Below are positions 39,228-49,571 of a DNA stretch of 64,000 nucleotides, one piece after another; position 1 is the first letter of the stretch; each line of letters begins with the position of its first letter. The notes beneath the pieces are model-generated. The model saw only the letters and a program-made list of their open reading frames with translations, ran no database searches and was not told where the DNA came from. The stretch lies in assembly GCA_016716365.1 (NCBI GenBank), contig JADJWM010000018.1:744001-808000 (forward strand), read 5' to 3'. Position numbers and translations under genes: made by a program. The DNA is from Chloracidobacterium sp. (GTDB taxonomy: Bacteria > Acidobacteriota > Blastocatellia > Pyrinomonadales > Pyrinomonadaceae).

Positions 39228-41833
39228 TTATCGATCCGGATCTCATTATCCAGATACCCTTCGAACGTGTCGTCGTGCGAAATTACGAATAGCTGGTCAA
39301 AATGTCTGATCTGCCCGACCGCCGCCAGATTTTCACGGCGTTCCGCATCCATGTTGGCGGTGGGCTCATCGAAGAAGGCGATCCGGATATCGGAAAGCTG
39401 TTTTAAGATGGCCAGCCTGACAGCAAGGGCCGCTGCCATTTGCTCGCCGCCCGAGAGGCTCTGGAACGGTCGCTCAAATCCCTCTTCTTCAAGCAGGATG
39501 CCGTAATCCTCGCCCCACTTCAACGTCCGCCCGGCATCGCCGGCAATGTCGCCGAAAAGACGGTTCGCTTCCCACCGAAACGCTGGACGCAATTCTTTGC
39601 AACGAGCGGGGCCGCATCTTTTAAGCGTCGACCTGATGAACCCGGTCGCCTCGCCGACCTTCTTGAGTCGTTCGCGCGTTCCCGCCGGTCGTCCGCCTTC
39701 AGTTGACCGGATCTTGTAAAGAGCTTCTAACTCGCCGTCTAGTCCAGGAGGCGGCGGCGTTTCGACTCCGTGGCGATCCGGAACTCGGTCCGCTGATTTG
39801 CCTTCTATCTGTAGAAGTTCGGCCTTGGTTCTGCCGTGTGCCGCTCACGGTCGTAGTCCTTCGCGACTTCGGCGACCGCTTCCTCGTCGCGTTCAAGGAC
39901 GCTACAAAGCTGGGGCCAATTCCCGCAACCAGCTTTTCATGCTCGGCTGCGAGGAGCGAGACCTGCCTGGCAAGGGCCTTGTCTGCAACGTAGATACGGT
40001 ATGCCTCGGCGCAGTTGTCCCTAACGGCCGATTTCTCCGCGAACAGGAATCGAGATCCCGAAATCTTCGGCTTCAACGCATAGACGGCGGTCGCTCTGCC
40101 GTTCGAGATTCTTCGCACCACCCCGTGTCGCGGTCGCCGGTCGCGGGCTATCTCTTTGGAACAGTCCCACTCGCTTCGGGTCATCAAGCCGTCCGAGCCG
40201 CCTCTCCTGCTCCGCGACCTCATCCCTGGAGCTTTCCGGTCAAGCGCCCGCTTCTTTTCGATCGTCTCTTTTTGAGCCTTGAGGGCGTTTCTTCGGTTAT
40301 TCCGGCTGTGTCGAGCAGAGTGATTCGCCTGCCGAACCCTTCTGGCCTCGCGTGGCACGAAGAGCCTTGTCGACCCCAGCTTTCGGCCGTAAGTGAGCTG
40401 ATCTTGCCCGTCAATCTTCGTCGAACTGGCTGGCGACGAACGACTCGCGATTGTCCCTCCTTCCAGTTCAGGCACTTCTCCGAGAGGGACCGGGCAGAGG
40501 TCGTTCTATCTCACGCTGAAAGCTCTGATCGCGTTCGAGAGCGGCTTTCGCCCCGGCGAGTCCGTTGATGAGCAAGGTCGAGCGGCCCTCAAGAGCTTCC
40601 AGATCGGCGGCCCGGGCGAATCGCTCGGCCGCGGCCGATAGGTCCGCCGTAAGCTTTTTGTAGCTTTCGCGAAGTCTCGCAAGCGATCCGTCGATATCCC
40701 GAAGCTTACCGGCCGAGGCCTCAAGCTTCGCTTGCTCCCGCTGGAGGTCGCGGAGTTCCGTTTCCAGACGCTCCTGTTCCGCGGCCATCGGTGCAAGTCG
40801 ACGATTCTGTGTGAGCGGCCTGGATCCGAGCCAGCTCCGCCGACAGGTGCTTTTGCTCGGTGGCCACCGAAGCGATCGCGGCGTCGGTCTTTTGCAAGCT
40901 CATCGGCGGCCTGTTTTGCATCCGCGCTTCACGTTCAAGCTCTTCAGCCTCCCGACGGCCTCCTGATAAGCGCGATAACCGTTCTGCCTTTGCGGGCCGA
41001 ATCTGCCGCAGATCTTGCCCGGGCGAGATGGTCCTCGGACTGTTTGACGATCAGATCAGCCTTGATGTGACGCGACCGGCTTTCTTCGAGCCGGGACCGA
41101 AGCCCGGTAAGCTCATTTTCAGGCCGTCCAAAGCTGCGACCCGCTCCCGTTTCAGGCCGACCTCTTTTTCGAGCCGTCGAAGGCCTCGGCGTCCGATCTT
41201 CGGCGGGCACGAGCCGTTCTTTTCGGCCTCGAGAAGCTCGATCCGAACGATCTCGCCCTCAGCACGGGCCAATTTAATATCGACGGCGGTGACCTGCTGC
41301 TCGACGAACCGCACGGTTTTGAGAAGTTCGTCGGAACTCCGCCGGTATTCTTCGACCTTCAGCAGGGAATCAAACGTTCTTTTACGTTCGGCGACCGGTG
41401 CAAGGAAGATCGCGGTCAGCGTCCCCTGCGGAACGCCGATAGCGTGCCTGAAGAGGCCGTCAAGATCGGTGCCGGGCTCGAGTCCGAGGTGCTGCCAGAG
41501 GAATCGGGTCACCTCTTCTTTTTGTCCGCGATCCGCAAATTCAAACGCGGATCGAAAACGTAATAGCCCGCACCCGAATCTCGATAGACCGTGTAGTCGC
41601 GTTCGTCCAGCGCGCTGTTGATCGTCACGCGGACCACGGCCTTCTTCGAACCGCGACGGATGATCTCGTCTTTCTTGTATTCCAGCGTGTCAAAAAGCCC
41701 ATGCGATCGCTTCGATGATCGAAGTTTTCCCGGCTCCGTTCCTGCCCGTAATGGCGGTGGGTCCCAAGCCGAACTCGAATGCCGAGTCGACGTGGGACTT
41801 GAAATTTTCGAGTTCGACACGAGAAATATGCAT
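39221..41833 (-). pseudogene. sbcC: SbcC/Rad50-like SMC-type ATPase, multiply frameshifted
   Basis: The first frame (from ATG 41833) begins MHISRVELENFKSH with Walker A GRNGAGKTSIIEAIAWAF. The last frame (39592-39221) has the ABC signature LSGGEQMAAALAVRLAIL, Walker B IAFFDEPTANMD and the His switch VISHDD. Coiled-coil-rich sequence, including RMFLWQ/PQGTLTAIFLAP after the head, is spread over at least six frame changes. A complete protein would have about 870 residues and act in DNA end processing with SbcD, which is not seen nearby. The sequence shows no large loss, only indels. Confidence 0.82.
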
Positions 41834-41978
41834 CTTGCGACACGGCCACCGGCCGGCAGACTTCCACTGATCCGCGTTCTTCAATCTTAAACAGGCAGGT
41901 GGAAATCTGTAATCGAGGCCGCGGCGACAGCCTTGATCAGATTTCGTGTTACCTTATTTTCGGGAAATCGGTGTTACT

Positions 41979-42275
41979 ATGAGGATCGAGATAGGCGACA
42001 GCGTTGTTGCGGTGCTCCATTCGCCTCGCGAGAAGCTTCTGGGGCTGGTCCAGGACCTGACGCCGACAGGGCTGTTCATACGCGGCGTTGACCTTGGGTA
42101 TTTCGACGATTGGTGCCGATCGATCGCGGCCGGCGAACAATACCTTCCGATGAGCGACTATTGTTTCCCGATGTGGCGGATCGAGCGGCTGGTCCGCGAC
42201 GAGCCGACGAATGATTCGCCGTCGATGGCCGAAACCTTCGAACAAAGAACCGGCCGCAGCCTTGTCGAATTCTAA
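41979..42275 (+). CDS. Small conserved-looking protein of unknown function
   Basis: 98 residues from ATG 41979. An N-terminal beta-rich section (MRIEIGDSVVAVLHSPREK, LVQDLTPTGLFIRGVDL) suggests a small barrel similar to a PilZ-like or SH3-like fold. It continues with WCRSIAAGEQYLPMSDYCFPMWRIERL. The reading frame is clean and distinct from the antisense frames. No family name can be assigned. Confidence 0.7.
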   Translation: MRIEIGDSVVAVLHSPREKLLGLVQDLTPTGLFIRGVDLGYFDDWCRSIAAGEQYLPMSDYCFPMWRIERLVRDEPTNDSPSMAETFEQRTGRSLVEF

Positions 42276-42329
42276 TTAGACTGTGAGTGTTTTGATGGCG
42301 GTCGGGGATCCGGGGACCTTTGACCTAGG

Positions 42330-43350
42330 TCACGGTTTTTCATTCACGGAACCGGGCTGTTTGGAGATGAGGATCCGTCCGCTGTTCGTGGTTAGATTAA
42401 GGTTCGCCCCTCCGTTCCCGATCATCGCAACGAAGCTCTTGCCGCCGGAGGAAATGTTCTCGGTGAGGGTCTTCAGCGGATCTCCGAATTTTTGTCCAAT
42501 ATCCGTACCACGCCTCCACTCGGCTCGACGTGTTTGCCGGCAGTGAAAGCCTGATCTCACCGTTCGAGGTCTTGAAACCGTAGATGCCGCCCCGAAGGAG
42601 GACACCGTCGAAGATTATCGCCCCGCTCACCGAACTTGCCTCGATCTGACGGTGTGCGACTTTTTGAAGGGTAACGGCTGTTCGATGTCGACACGCGGAA
42701 AGCTTCGCCGACCTGCCCGGACTTCACGCCGAAAGCAAGTATATTTCCGGTGGAGGTCTTGAGCGTTATCTGCCCGCTCGAATCTTCGACCGACACGTCG
42801 CCCTCGAAGGTCTCTGCCGAGATCCCGCCGGAGATGTTCCGGAGAGCTACGTTGCCGCCGAGGTTCTTGATGGTGACCTTTTTCAGGGAATCGATCCGTA
42901 TTTCCGTTTCGCGGCCGGCAATGTTAAAGCTGGCGCCGAACGGTGCCTCGATTTCGATACGGTCGCCCGAAATGCAATCCGTCCCGGCCGGAGCACCCGT
43001 TCCACGGCGTCCGATCATGACCCACACCGGCTGCTTAGACGTCGGATCCGCCTCATGCACCTGAAAACCGACCCCGGTGCCGTTCCTGACCAGAACACGG
43101 ATCTCGTTGCGCCGCCAGCCATTAACGGTAACCCGAGCCTGGGAAATGCAGGAGATCCTCACGTTCACGTTAGGGGCGACCTGGAGGGCACGCTCTACAA
43201 TGTCTTGCCGCTGCGGAACGGGGGCGGAGCGGGCCGGGCCTTAGAAACGGGTTTTGGCGGGGCCGGTGCCTGTGCGTGCAGCGAAGTAAAAATACACCAC
43301 CGACAAGCGGCACATAACGCCGTTATAACTCTGGATTTCCTGATCTGCAT
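42330..43350 (-). pseudogene. DUF4097-type exported beta-helix protein, frameshifted
   Basis: A signal-peptide start at ATG 43350 (MQIRKSRVITALCAACRW...HAQAPAPP) passes by frame change into ARVTVNGWRRNEIRVLV...KKVTIKNLGGNVALRNISGGISAETFEGDVSVEDSSGQITL, and by further changes into a C-terminus ending TTNSGRILISKQPGS. These repeated short strands are the DUF4097 pattern. At least two or three indels are needed. It is third in a likely operon after an ECF sigma factor and its anti-sigma factor, a common context for DUF4097. Confidence 0.78.
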
Positions 43351-43375
43351 CTACCTTTAACAGCAACGGCCGCTC

Positions 43376-44263
43376 CTATTGGAGGCTGGCCATAAGCTCT
43401 TCGCGTTCGACGACCGAGTTCAGAAGGTCGATCTTATTCTGGTACGAAGAGTAAAGAACCTGCTTGGCCGCCTGATTTTTCGGGTCCTTCCTGACGATCT
43501 CCTTCATCTTGTCGATGGCGTCGTTGACCACGGCAAGGTCGCGTTCAAAAGCGACCCGCGACGACGGCGACATCACCATGTCTTTCCGGACGTCGATATT
43601 GTCCTTAAGATTTGCGATGGTGCGAACGTAGCTTTCTTCTCCCGGCAAGTAAGCATCAACAAGATACTCCGGACGAGCGTTACCTTCAGCCGGGCGATGG
43701 TTGGCATTTGCGACCAGCTTACGGAGCTTTTCAGGTGAATGATTCGTCTCACGCACCAGCACCGGGGCCGCTTTCGGTTCAGCAGGTTCGTCCGCGGCGG
43801 GATCAGTCGTTTCATTCGATACCGATGCGGGCCTTGCGGGCAAAGTCACTGCCGAATTCCGATCCGGATCGACCGCGACCTTATCGGCAGGAAGAGTTCC
43901 GCCGCTCCACACAAGAAGGAAGAAACCGGTAAACATCAAGAGGCCGGCGGCCGCGACCAGCGACGGATTCGACAACAAGCTGAACACGCCCATACGTATT
44001 CGCGACCATAGCGGGACCGAATTCTTCTCTTCATTGATCGCCACCGAAATGTTGCTCCAGAGTCGCTGGGTCGGAACCAATGTGTTGAGTTCGCGATCAA
44101 GGATCGACTGGACCAGCGAATGCTCATCTTCCATGTTGGCAAGCAAAAGGGCGCACTCGTCGCATACCGCCGTATGGCTGGTCAGGTCGAACGAAAATTC
44201 CGGTGCCGTTTCGCCATCCAGATAGGACTGGATGTCACCAATGTCAAAACACTTTTCGTTCAT
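43376..44263 (-). CDS. Anti-sigma factor with N-terminal zinc finger
   Basis: 295 residues. The N-terminus has the ZAS-type pattern DIQSYLDGE followed by HTAVCDECALLL (His-x3-Cys-x2-Cys). A single membrane helix lies at about 102-121 (LVAAAGLLMFTGFFLLVWSGG). The outside part has an acidic/Pro linker and a helical C-terminus (LAVVNDAIDKMKEIVRKDP). Its start overlaps the sigma factor stop by 4 nt, so the pair is co-translated. It should hold the ECF sigma factor at the membrane. Confidence 0.88.
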   Translation of the reverse strand: MNEKCFDIGDIQSYLDGETAPEFSFDLTSHTAVCDECALLLANMEDEHSLVQSILDRELNTLVPTQRLWSNISVAINEEKNSVPLWSRIRMGVFSLLSNPSLVAAAGLLMFTGFFLLVWSGGTLPADKVAVDPDRNSAVTLPARPASVSNETTDPAADEPAEPKAAPVLVRETNHSPEKLRKLVANANHRPAEGNARPEYLVDAYLPGEESYVRTIANLKDNIDVRKDMVMSPSSRVAFERDLAVVNDAIDKMKEIVRKDPKNQAAKQVLYSSYQNKIDLLNSVVEREELMASLQ

Positions 44264-44847
44264 AAAACCTCCCTTCGGGTCTTGCCGTAAAACTTCAAAA
44301 ATTCCTGCCTCGCACGTGCAACGAATGTCCCGATACTCGATTCGTTAAGCGAAAGGCTTTCAGCGATCTCTCGATAAGACAGTCCCTGCTGTTTCAGGAC
44401 CAGGCAGCTTCTCAGCGGCTCTCGAATACGGCCCAGAGCCCGGTTGATCTCGCTCACCTCGACCTGCTGCTCGAACTCGCTCTCGACCGATCCCTCGCTA
44501 TTCCCGGCAACATATTCTTTGACGTAATTCTCGTCGCGGGTGTTCGCCCTGATATTGCCGCGGACCGTGTTCTTTGCCAGGTTCAACGCCACCCGGATCA
44601 GCCATGGCCGAAGCATTTCCTCGTCCTTGATCGAATCCATGTGCTTGTACAACCGAATGAACACTTCCTGCGTCACGTCCTCGGCCAGACCGCTGTCGTG
44701 GACGATCGAGCGCGCGGCCCTGAAGACCGTCCTATGATGAAGCGTAAATGCTTCGTCGAACTCAATAGTCTGTCTGGCGGAAGCGGTCGCTGTTCGTTCG
44801 GACATTCTGTCCACAAAGATTTCCGTCGAATCGCCCATTTTCAGCAT
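44260..44847 (-). CDS. ECF RNA polymerase sigma factor
   Basis: 195 residues. Region 2 (about 28-100) shows EAFTLHHRTVFRAARSIVHD, AEDVTQEVFIRLYKHM and RPWLIRVALNLAKNTVR. Region 4 (about 135-185) shows REPLRSCLVLKQQGLSYREIAESLSLNESSIGTFVARAR. The start may be ATG 44847 or ATG 44838. It leads the sigma/anti-sigma/DUF4097 group and probably autoregulates it. Confidence 0.93.
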   Translation of the reverse strand: MLKMGDSTEIFVDRMSERTATASARQTIEFDEAFTLHHRTVFRAARSIVHDSGLAEDVTQEVFIRLYKHMDSIKDEEMLRPWLIRVALNLAKNTVRGNIRANTRDENYVKEYVAGNSEGSVESEFEQQVEVSEINRALGRIREPLRSCLVLKQQGLSYREIAESLSLNESSIGTFVARARQEFLKFYGKTRREVL

Positions 44848-45057
44848 CGATCAAATGCCATCACAAGAAAAACACCGGCAAGCCCTATTTTATGACATTA
44901 TCGTTAATTTTTCAGGTGTTTCGGCTCCGGCCGCGCCGCCATTCGCTCTCAGCTAGATCGTTATGGAAAGAACTTTCTGCATATCGATCGCAAAGCGACG
45001 GATCTGTGACTTAGTAAAAGCTAATGTAAGTGTTTACGATTGTTTGCGGAAAGCGAA

Positions 45058-46482
45058 CTAACAAAAGGAGATAACCTGTACGCCCACGGGATTGTCGGGG
45101 GCGGGCCGGCATGTAAGGAGGACATTCTGGCTGTCGGGTGTGTCGAGGAATGTGCGTTCGAGATCGAACGGAGCGGGTTCGACGCCTTCATGGTCGATGA
45201 TGGGTTGGACGACGGCCAACCTCCGGAGGCACTCATGCAGATGTAGGCTGCCGGTACCGAATTCGCCTTCGCTGCGGTCGATCACAAGGCGAACGTCGGC
45301 GCCGGAATTGCAGTAGCGGGCCGCGATCGAGGCCGCCTGGCTGACCGCTGCCTCGAATTGGGGAAATTCGCCGGTCAGCCGGCCGGCATTCTCAGCTTCG
45401 ATCCGTTCGCGAAGCGTCATTTTTGCTCGGGCCTCCGGCATCACGCGGGTGTCAAAATAGATGGTTATACGTCGCTCATCGTCGGCCGCGAACTCCCGGA
45501 CCATCAGGCTTCGGCTCCGGGCCGTCGCTTTCCAGTCGATCCGGCGAAGGTCGTCGTTCGGCTGATAATCGCGCATGGCAAGAAGATCCTGGCCAGAACC
45601 TCGCTTTCCGGACGTGAGCTTTCCGGCATCGAGCGGCATCGATTCAAGTTCGCCGCCAAGAGGTTCTACTTTCGGGAAAACAAGAAGTTCGGTCTCACGT
45701 GCCGCCAACCGGCGTCGGTGACGGAAAAACCCGAACGGAAAGCGGGTTGAAAGTTCAAAGTCCTTGATTAGAAAGCGGCCGCGATGCTCGAAAATATGAG
45801 TGCTTCGATTTTCAACGGACGAGTTCCGCGGGATCTGAACAAAGAAACTTAATGTCCTCCGAACGATCGGTGCCCGCGCGAATCTTTCGGCCAGGCGGCC
45901 CGGAAGTATTTTTCGAAGGTCTTCAAGCACCGAGGACTTTTCCCGCTCGCGGCCTCGGACCTCAGCGACCACGGAATAGCTGCTGAAGATGCGCTTTCGG
46001 TTGTGGATGCTGACCAGGATCGACGTTTCCTGGCCGGCGAAGATCGTCTCGGGAAACCGCATTTTGACGTCAAGCTTTTTAAGGCAAAGGCTCCCGGCAA
46101 AAAAACCCACCACCATCGACGATGCAAGGACCGAGATAACGAGGAAAAGAAGGTTATTCCCGCTGCTCCATGCCGAAAAGCCGACGATCATTAGGAGTCC
46201 GAGCATGACCGCACCGCCCGCCGTGAATTCAAACGGAAGGTTCAGTTGGCTGGCTTCTTTGCTCGCGTTCCTGGCAAGCGGCGGGACCACGAAGATCAGG
46301 ATCAGCAGAACGAAGATAAGTGAAATGCCGGCGGAGATACCCGCGAGGCGCGAGTTCCCGTTCAGATGAGCGTAGTAGGTGAGCGTGGAAAGCCCGATAC
46401 CACCAAGAACTACGAGAAGCCCCAGTCCGGCATTCCGAAGGTCGCGAAGGCTGAACAGCTGAGTAAGGCCCTTAAGGTCCAT
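45058..46482 (-). CDS. DUF58 family membrane-anchored protein
   Basis: About 474 residues. Membrane helices are near the N-terminus (GLGLLVVLGGIGLSTL, ISLIFVLLILIFVV and a pair at 80-125). The soluble C-terminal half has the family hallmark MRDYQPNDDLRRIDWKATARS followed by a VWA-like region. DUF58 proteins usually pair with a MoxR ATPase; the only one here is at 31.7-32.7 kb. ATG 46482 is preferred over the GTG at 46503, though neither has a clear ribosome binding site. Confidence 0.9.
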   Translation of the reverse strand: MDLKGLTQLFSLRDLRNAGLGLLVVLGGIGLSTLTYYAHLNGNSRLAGISAGISLIFVLLILIFVVPPLARNASKEASQLNLPFEFTAGGAVMLGLLMIVGFSAWSSGNNLLFLVISVLASSMVVGFFAGSLCLKKLDVKMRFPETIFAGQETSILVSIHNRKRIFSSYSVVAEVRGREREKSSVLEDLRKILPGRLAERFARAPIVRRTLSFFVQIPRNSSVENRSTHIFEHRGRFLIKDFELSTRFPFGFFRHRRRLAARETELLVFPKVEPLGGELESMPLDAGKLTSGKRGSGQDLLAMRDYQPNDDLRRIDWKATARSRSLMVREFAADDERRITIYFDTRVMPEARAKMTLRERIEAENAGRLTGEFPQFEAAVSQAASIAARYCNSGADVRLVIDRSEGEFGTGSLHLHECLRRLAVVQPIIDHEGVEPAPFDLERTFLDTPDSQNVLLTCRPAPDNPVGVQVISFC

Positions 46483-46540
46483 CAAACTAACGATAGAACA
46501 CAAAAGGGGCGGGCATCAAATAGATCTTTGGGAACGAGAC

Positions 46541-46569
46541 GGCCCCGTTCGCGCAAGCGGAACGGGGCC
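46541..46569. terminator. GC-rich hairpin, possible terminator
   Basis: GGCCCCGTTC (46541-46550) and GAACGGGGCC (46560-46569) are perfect complements around a 9-nt loop. A second hairpin (GGGTGGAT with ATCCACCC) lies at about 46581-46620. They sit downstream of the STAS gene and upstream of DUF58. The plus strand is followed by TGGTCTTTT; on the minus strand no clear T run follows. Confidence 0.55.
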
Positions 46570-46636
46570 CTGGTCTTTTGAGGGGTGGATGATCCCGGTC
46601 CCGGCACAAGAATGATCCACCCGGCCGGGAATTAAC

Positions 46637-46984
46637 TTAATTGTAGCTGGCCAACGCCTCGGCCTCGTCCTCGTAAACGTCAAAAACGGTGAGAAGCTTG
46701 GTGATGGCAAGGAGGTCCTGGATCTTTTGGGTCAGATTCAGGAGCTTCAGTGTGCCGCCTTCCTTATTGACGGCGGTAAAGCTGGAAACAAGCTCGCCGA
46801 TACCGCTCGAATCGATATAACCAACTCCGCCAAGGTTCATCAAGATCTTGTTCTTTCCATCGCCCAGAAGGCGGCGAATGGCATTGCGAAGGGCAACGCT
46901 GCCTTCGCCGATCGTCACCTTTCCATCCAGATCAAGGATCGTTACGTCGCCGGCCTGGCGCTCCGAAATCGTGATATCAGCCAT
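46637..46984 (-). CDS. STAS-domain anti-sigma factor antagonist (RsbV/SpoIIAA type)
   Basis: 115 residues. It begins MADITISERQAGDVTILDLDGKVTIGEG and has the phosphorylation motif YIDSSGIGEL, in which the second serine is the usual kinase target. AGGAGA precedes the start at good spacing. The gene for an RsbW-like kinase lies just upstream on the same strand, so the two form a partner-switching pair. The controlled sigma factor or output is not in the window unless it is the nearby ECF factor, which would be unusual. Confidence 0.92.
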   Translation of the reverse strand: MADITISERQAGDVTILDLDGKVTIGEGSVALRNAIRRLLGDGKNKILMNLGGVGYIDSSGIGELVSSFTAVNKEGGTLKLLNLTQKIQDLLAITKLLTVFDVYEDEAEALASYN

Positions 46985-47059
46985 GTTTATCTCCTATTTG
47001 GTCAAGTTTCAGTTTGAATGCAGATTTTAGAACATTAGACAACAAAATGTCCAAGTAAC

Positions 47060-47479
47060 CTATTGACTTAATTGCCATTTGATCATCTTTACGACCATTC
47101 CCCCGTCGTCGTGGTTCGACCATTCGACCTCGTCCATAAATGAACGCATGAAGAGTATTCCGCGGCCATTGGCTTTGAGCAGGTTTTCGGGGTTGGTCGG
47201 GTCCGGGATCTCTTCAGGTGCGAATCCGGGGCCAAAATCGCGCACAAAGATCTCCAGGCCTTTCGGCGAACGCAGAAATTTGAGCTCGACCATCTTTTCC
47301 GGGTCAAACTTGTTGCCGTGCTTTACCGCGTTTGCGACCGACTCACGAACAGCCAGGTCGATCGCGGAGGCGACATCGTCGCCCAGCCCGCACGACCTGA
47401 CAAACGATTCGGCCTGGGACGCCGCCTCGTCAACCGATCCGATCACGCTCGGAAGCTTTAGCTCAATAGATTCGTTCAC
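47060..47479 (-). CDS. RsbW/SpoIIAB-like serine kinase (HATPase_c)
   Basis: 139 residues. GHKL ATPase with N-box AVRESVANAVKHGN, G1 VRDFGPGF and G2 GRGILFM. It should phosphorylate the downstream STAS protein and, when free, bind a regulatory target. No strong Shine-Dalgarno is seen before the start. The separation from the STAS gene is 75 nt. Confidence 0.92.
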   Translation of the reverse strand: MNESIELKLPSVIGSVDEAASQAESFVRSCGLGDDVASAIDLAVRESVANAVKHGNKFDPEKMVELKFLRSPKGLEIFVRDFGPGFAPEEIPDPTNPENLLKANGRGILFMRSFMDEVEWSNHDDGGMVVKMIKWQLSQ

Positions 47480-47558
47480 TAGGTAAATTATTTGTACGTT
47501 AAAGGTTAACGGCCGCCCCTGTCAAGACAACCGGCAGATTTGGGTTAAAATTGTGGAT

Positions 47559-48852
47559 ATGAGGTTAAAGCCAGCCAAAATGGTCCGGGGTACGATCAAC
47601 CTTCCTGGCGATAAATCGATCTCGCATAGGGCGGCGATCTTCGCATCGATGGCCAAAGGCACCACAAGGATCGAAAACTTTGCCGCAAACGCGGACTGCC
47701 TGGCAACGGTCGAATGCATGCGGAAACTCGGCGTTTCGATATCGCGAGACGGGGGCAACCTAACGGTAGAAGGAGCAGGGAAGTACGGTTTGAAGCCTCC
47801 GCAAGGTGAACTGGACTGCAGGAACAGCGGGACGACGATGAGGCTGCTAGCCGGGGTTCTTGCGGGTCAGGAATTCGAGAGCGTGTTGACCGGTGACGAT
47901 TCACTCCGTAAGCGCCCGATGCGTAGGATCATCGATCCACTAACAGAAATGGGGGCCCGGATCGACTCTGACGACGGGCGGGCACCCCTATCGATCAAGG
48001 GTAAGCGGCCGCTTACTGCCCGGCATCACCAGCCGCAAGCCGCGTCGGCACAGATAAAATCGTGCCTTCTTCTCGCCGGACTCTTTGCCGACGGAGGAGA
48101 CCTCGGTACTCGAACGCACGCCGACACGCGACCACACCGAACGAATGTTTCGATGGATGGACGTGCCCGTGACCGAAAGAATAACCGAGGACGGCACGGT
48201 GCTCGCGGTCGAGGGGGATTCGAAACTAACTGCCCGGGACATCGTCGTCCCGAGCGACCTCTCTTCGGCCGCTTTTTTCATCGTCGCCGCGGCATTGCAC
48301 GACGGCTCAGAGCTCTTGCTGCCGGGAGTCGGGCTCAATCCGTCAAGAAAAGCGGTCCTCGACGTCCTTATCGACGCAGGTCTTGACATCGCCGTATCGG
48401 CCCGCCGTGAGATAAACAACGAGCCGATCGCCGATCTGCTGGTCCGCGGGTCGTCCGGGAGTGCGTCCGGCCCGCTCGTCATTTCGGGGGATATTGTCGC
48501 GAATCTGATCGATGAAATACCGATCCTTGCGGTCGCAGGGACCCAGTTGAAGGTCGGGGTTGAGGTAAAGGACGCGGGCGAATTGAGGATCAAGGAATCG
48601 GACAGGATCGCCGCGATCGTCGAAAACCTCAAGAGAATGAATGCGGACGTCGAGGAGTTTGCGGACGGCTTCCGAGTCGGGAGATCCCAGCTTAGCGGTG
48701 CCCGGATCGATACGTTCGGCGATCACCGCATCGCAATGGCATTCGCGATCGCGGCCCTATTCGCCGAAGGCGAAACGGAGATCATCGGTTCCGAGGCAGC
48801 ATCGGTTTCATATCCCGCCTTTTTTGAAGAGCTTGCACGCGTCATATACTAG
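47559..48852 (+). pseudogene. aroA: 3-phosphoshikimate 1-carboxyvinyltransferase, one frameshift
   Basis: EPSP synthase. Frame one (from ATG 47559) shows LPGDKSISHRAAIFASMA, LDCRNSGTTMRLLAG and SLRKRPMRRIIDPL. Frame two (about 48100 onward) shows ERTPTRDHTERMF, PSDLSSAAFFIVAAAL, IDEIPILAVAG, RIKESDRIAAI and FGDHRIAMAFAIAAL. The two frames join if one G is removed in the GGAGGAGA run near 48094-48100, and the total length (1294 nt) is one base over a multiple of three. Everything else, including active-site motifs, is intact. The following gene is aroK, 6 nt downstream. Confidence 0.92.
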
Positions 48853-48857
48853 ACCTC

Positions 48858-49391
48858 ATGCCCCGTTCGAAACCCGACGCAGCCGAGAAACGCATCGCCT
48901 TGACCGGATTTATGGGTGTCGGCAAAACAAGCGTCGCCCGGCATTTGGCAAACCTTCTAAAATGCGGCCGGGTCGATCTTGATTCGCTTATCGAACAAAA
49001 CGAACATCGCAGGATCGCCGAGATAATCGACCGCGACGGCATTGAAGCGTACCGAAGGATCGAGACCGCTAACCTGAAACTCGCTGTCAAAGACAGCCAC
49101 GCGCGGGTCCTTTCGCTAGGCGGCGGGACCTGGACGATCGCGGAGAATCGCGACATCATTCGCAGAAGCGGCCTGGTCAGCCTTTGGCTCGACGCGTCGT
49201 TCCACCACTGCTGGGCCAACATCAGCCGATCACGAAAAGAAAGGCCTCTTGCCCGCGACAAGAACGCGGCCAGGACACTATTCGACGAAAGGCAGGAGGT
49301 CTATTGCCTTGCTGACTGGCATTTCGTTGTGAGGCCTGAATTTACGTCCTATGAGATCGCCGGCCAGATAGTGGAACAGGTCTTCTCTTAA
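48858..49391 (+). CDS. aroK: Shikimate kinase
   Basis: 177 residues. P-loop GFMGVGKTSVARHLA, substrate-binding VDLDSLIEQN with the Asp, the Arg-containing GIEAYRRIET and LSLGGGTWTIAEN, and the lid RKERPLARD. Phosphorylates shikimate, the step before AroA. It lies directly after aroA, so the two form a small shikimate operon. Confidence 0.92.
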   Translation: MPRSKPDAAEKRIALTGFMGVGKTSVARHLANLLKCGRVDLDSLIEQNEHRRIAEIIDRDGIEAYRRIETANLKLAVKDSHARVLSLGGGTWTIAENRDIIRRSGLVSLWLDASFHHCWANISRSRKERPLARDKNAARTLFDERQEVYCLADWHFVVRPEFTSYEIAGQIVEQVFS

Positions 49392-49571
49392 TTTTTGAGG
49401 CGCCCTGTTGAAAAATGCCTCGCGATGAATCAAGATACTCTATCGAAATTTTTTAGGGCTGTGTATCGTGTTCAGGCGAGGCAAAACCTTTCGGCACGGA
49501 CGGGGTTCGGCGGCCCGGAACAGATCGATCACAGGATTTTAGCCAAAACTTTGAACGAATTAGGAGGGAAA

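Noticed and set aside
45040..45246. Small plus-strand frame near the DUF58 end
   Set aside because: It is antisense to the conserved end of DUF58 and has no supporting signal.
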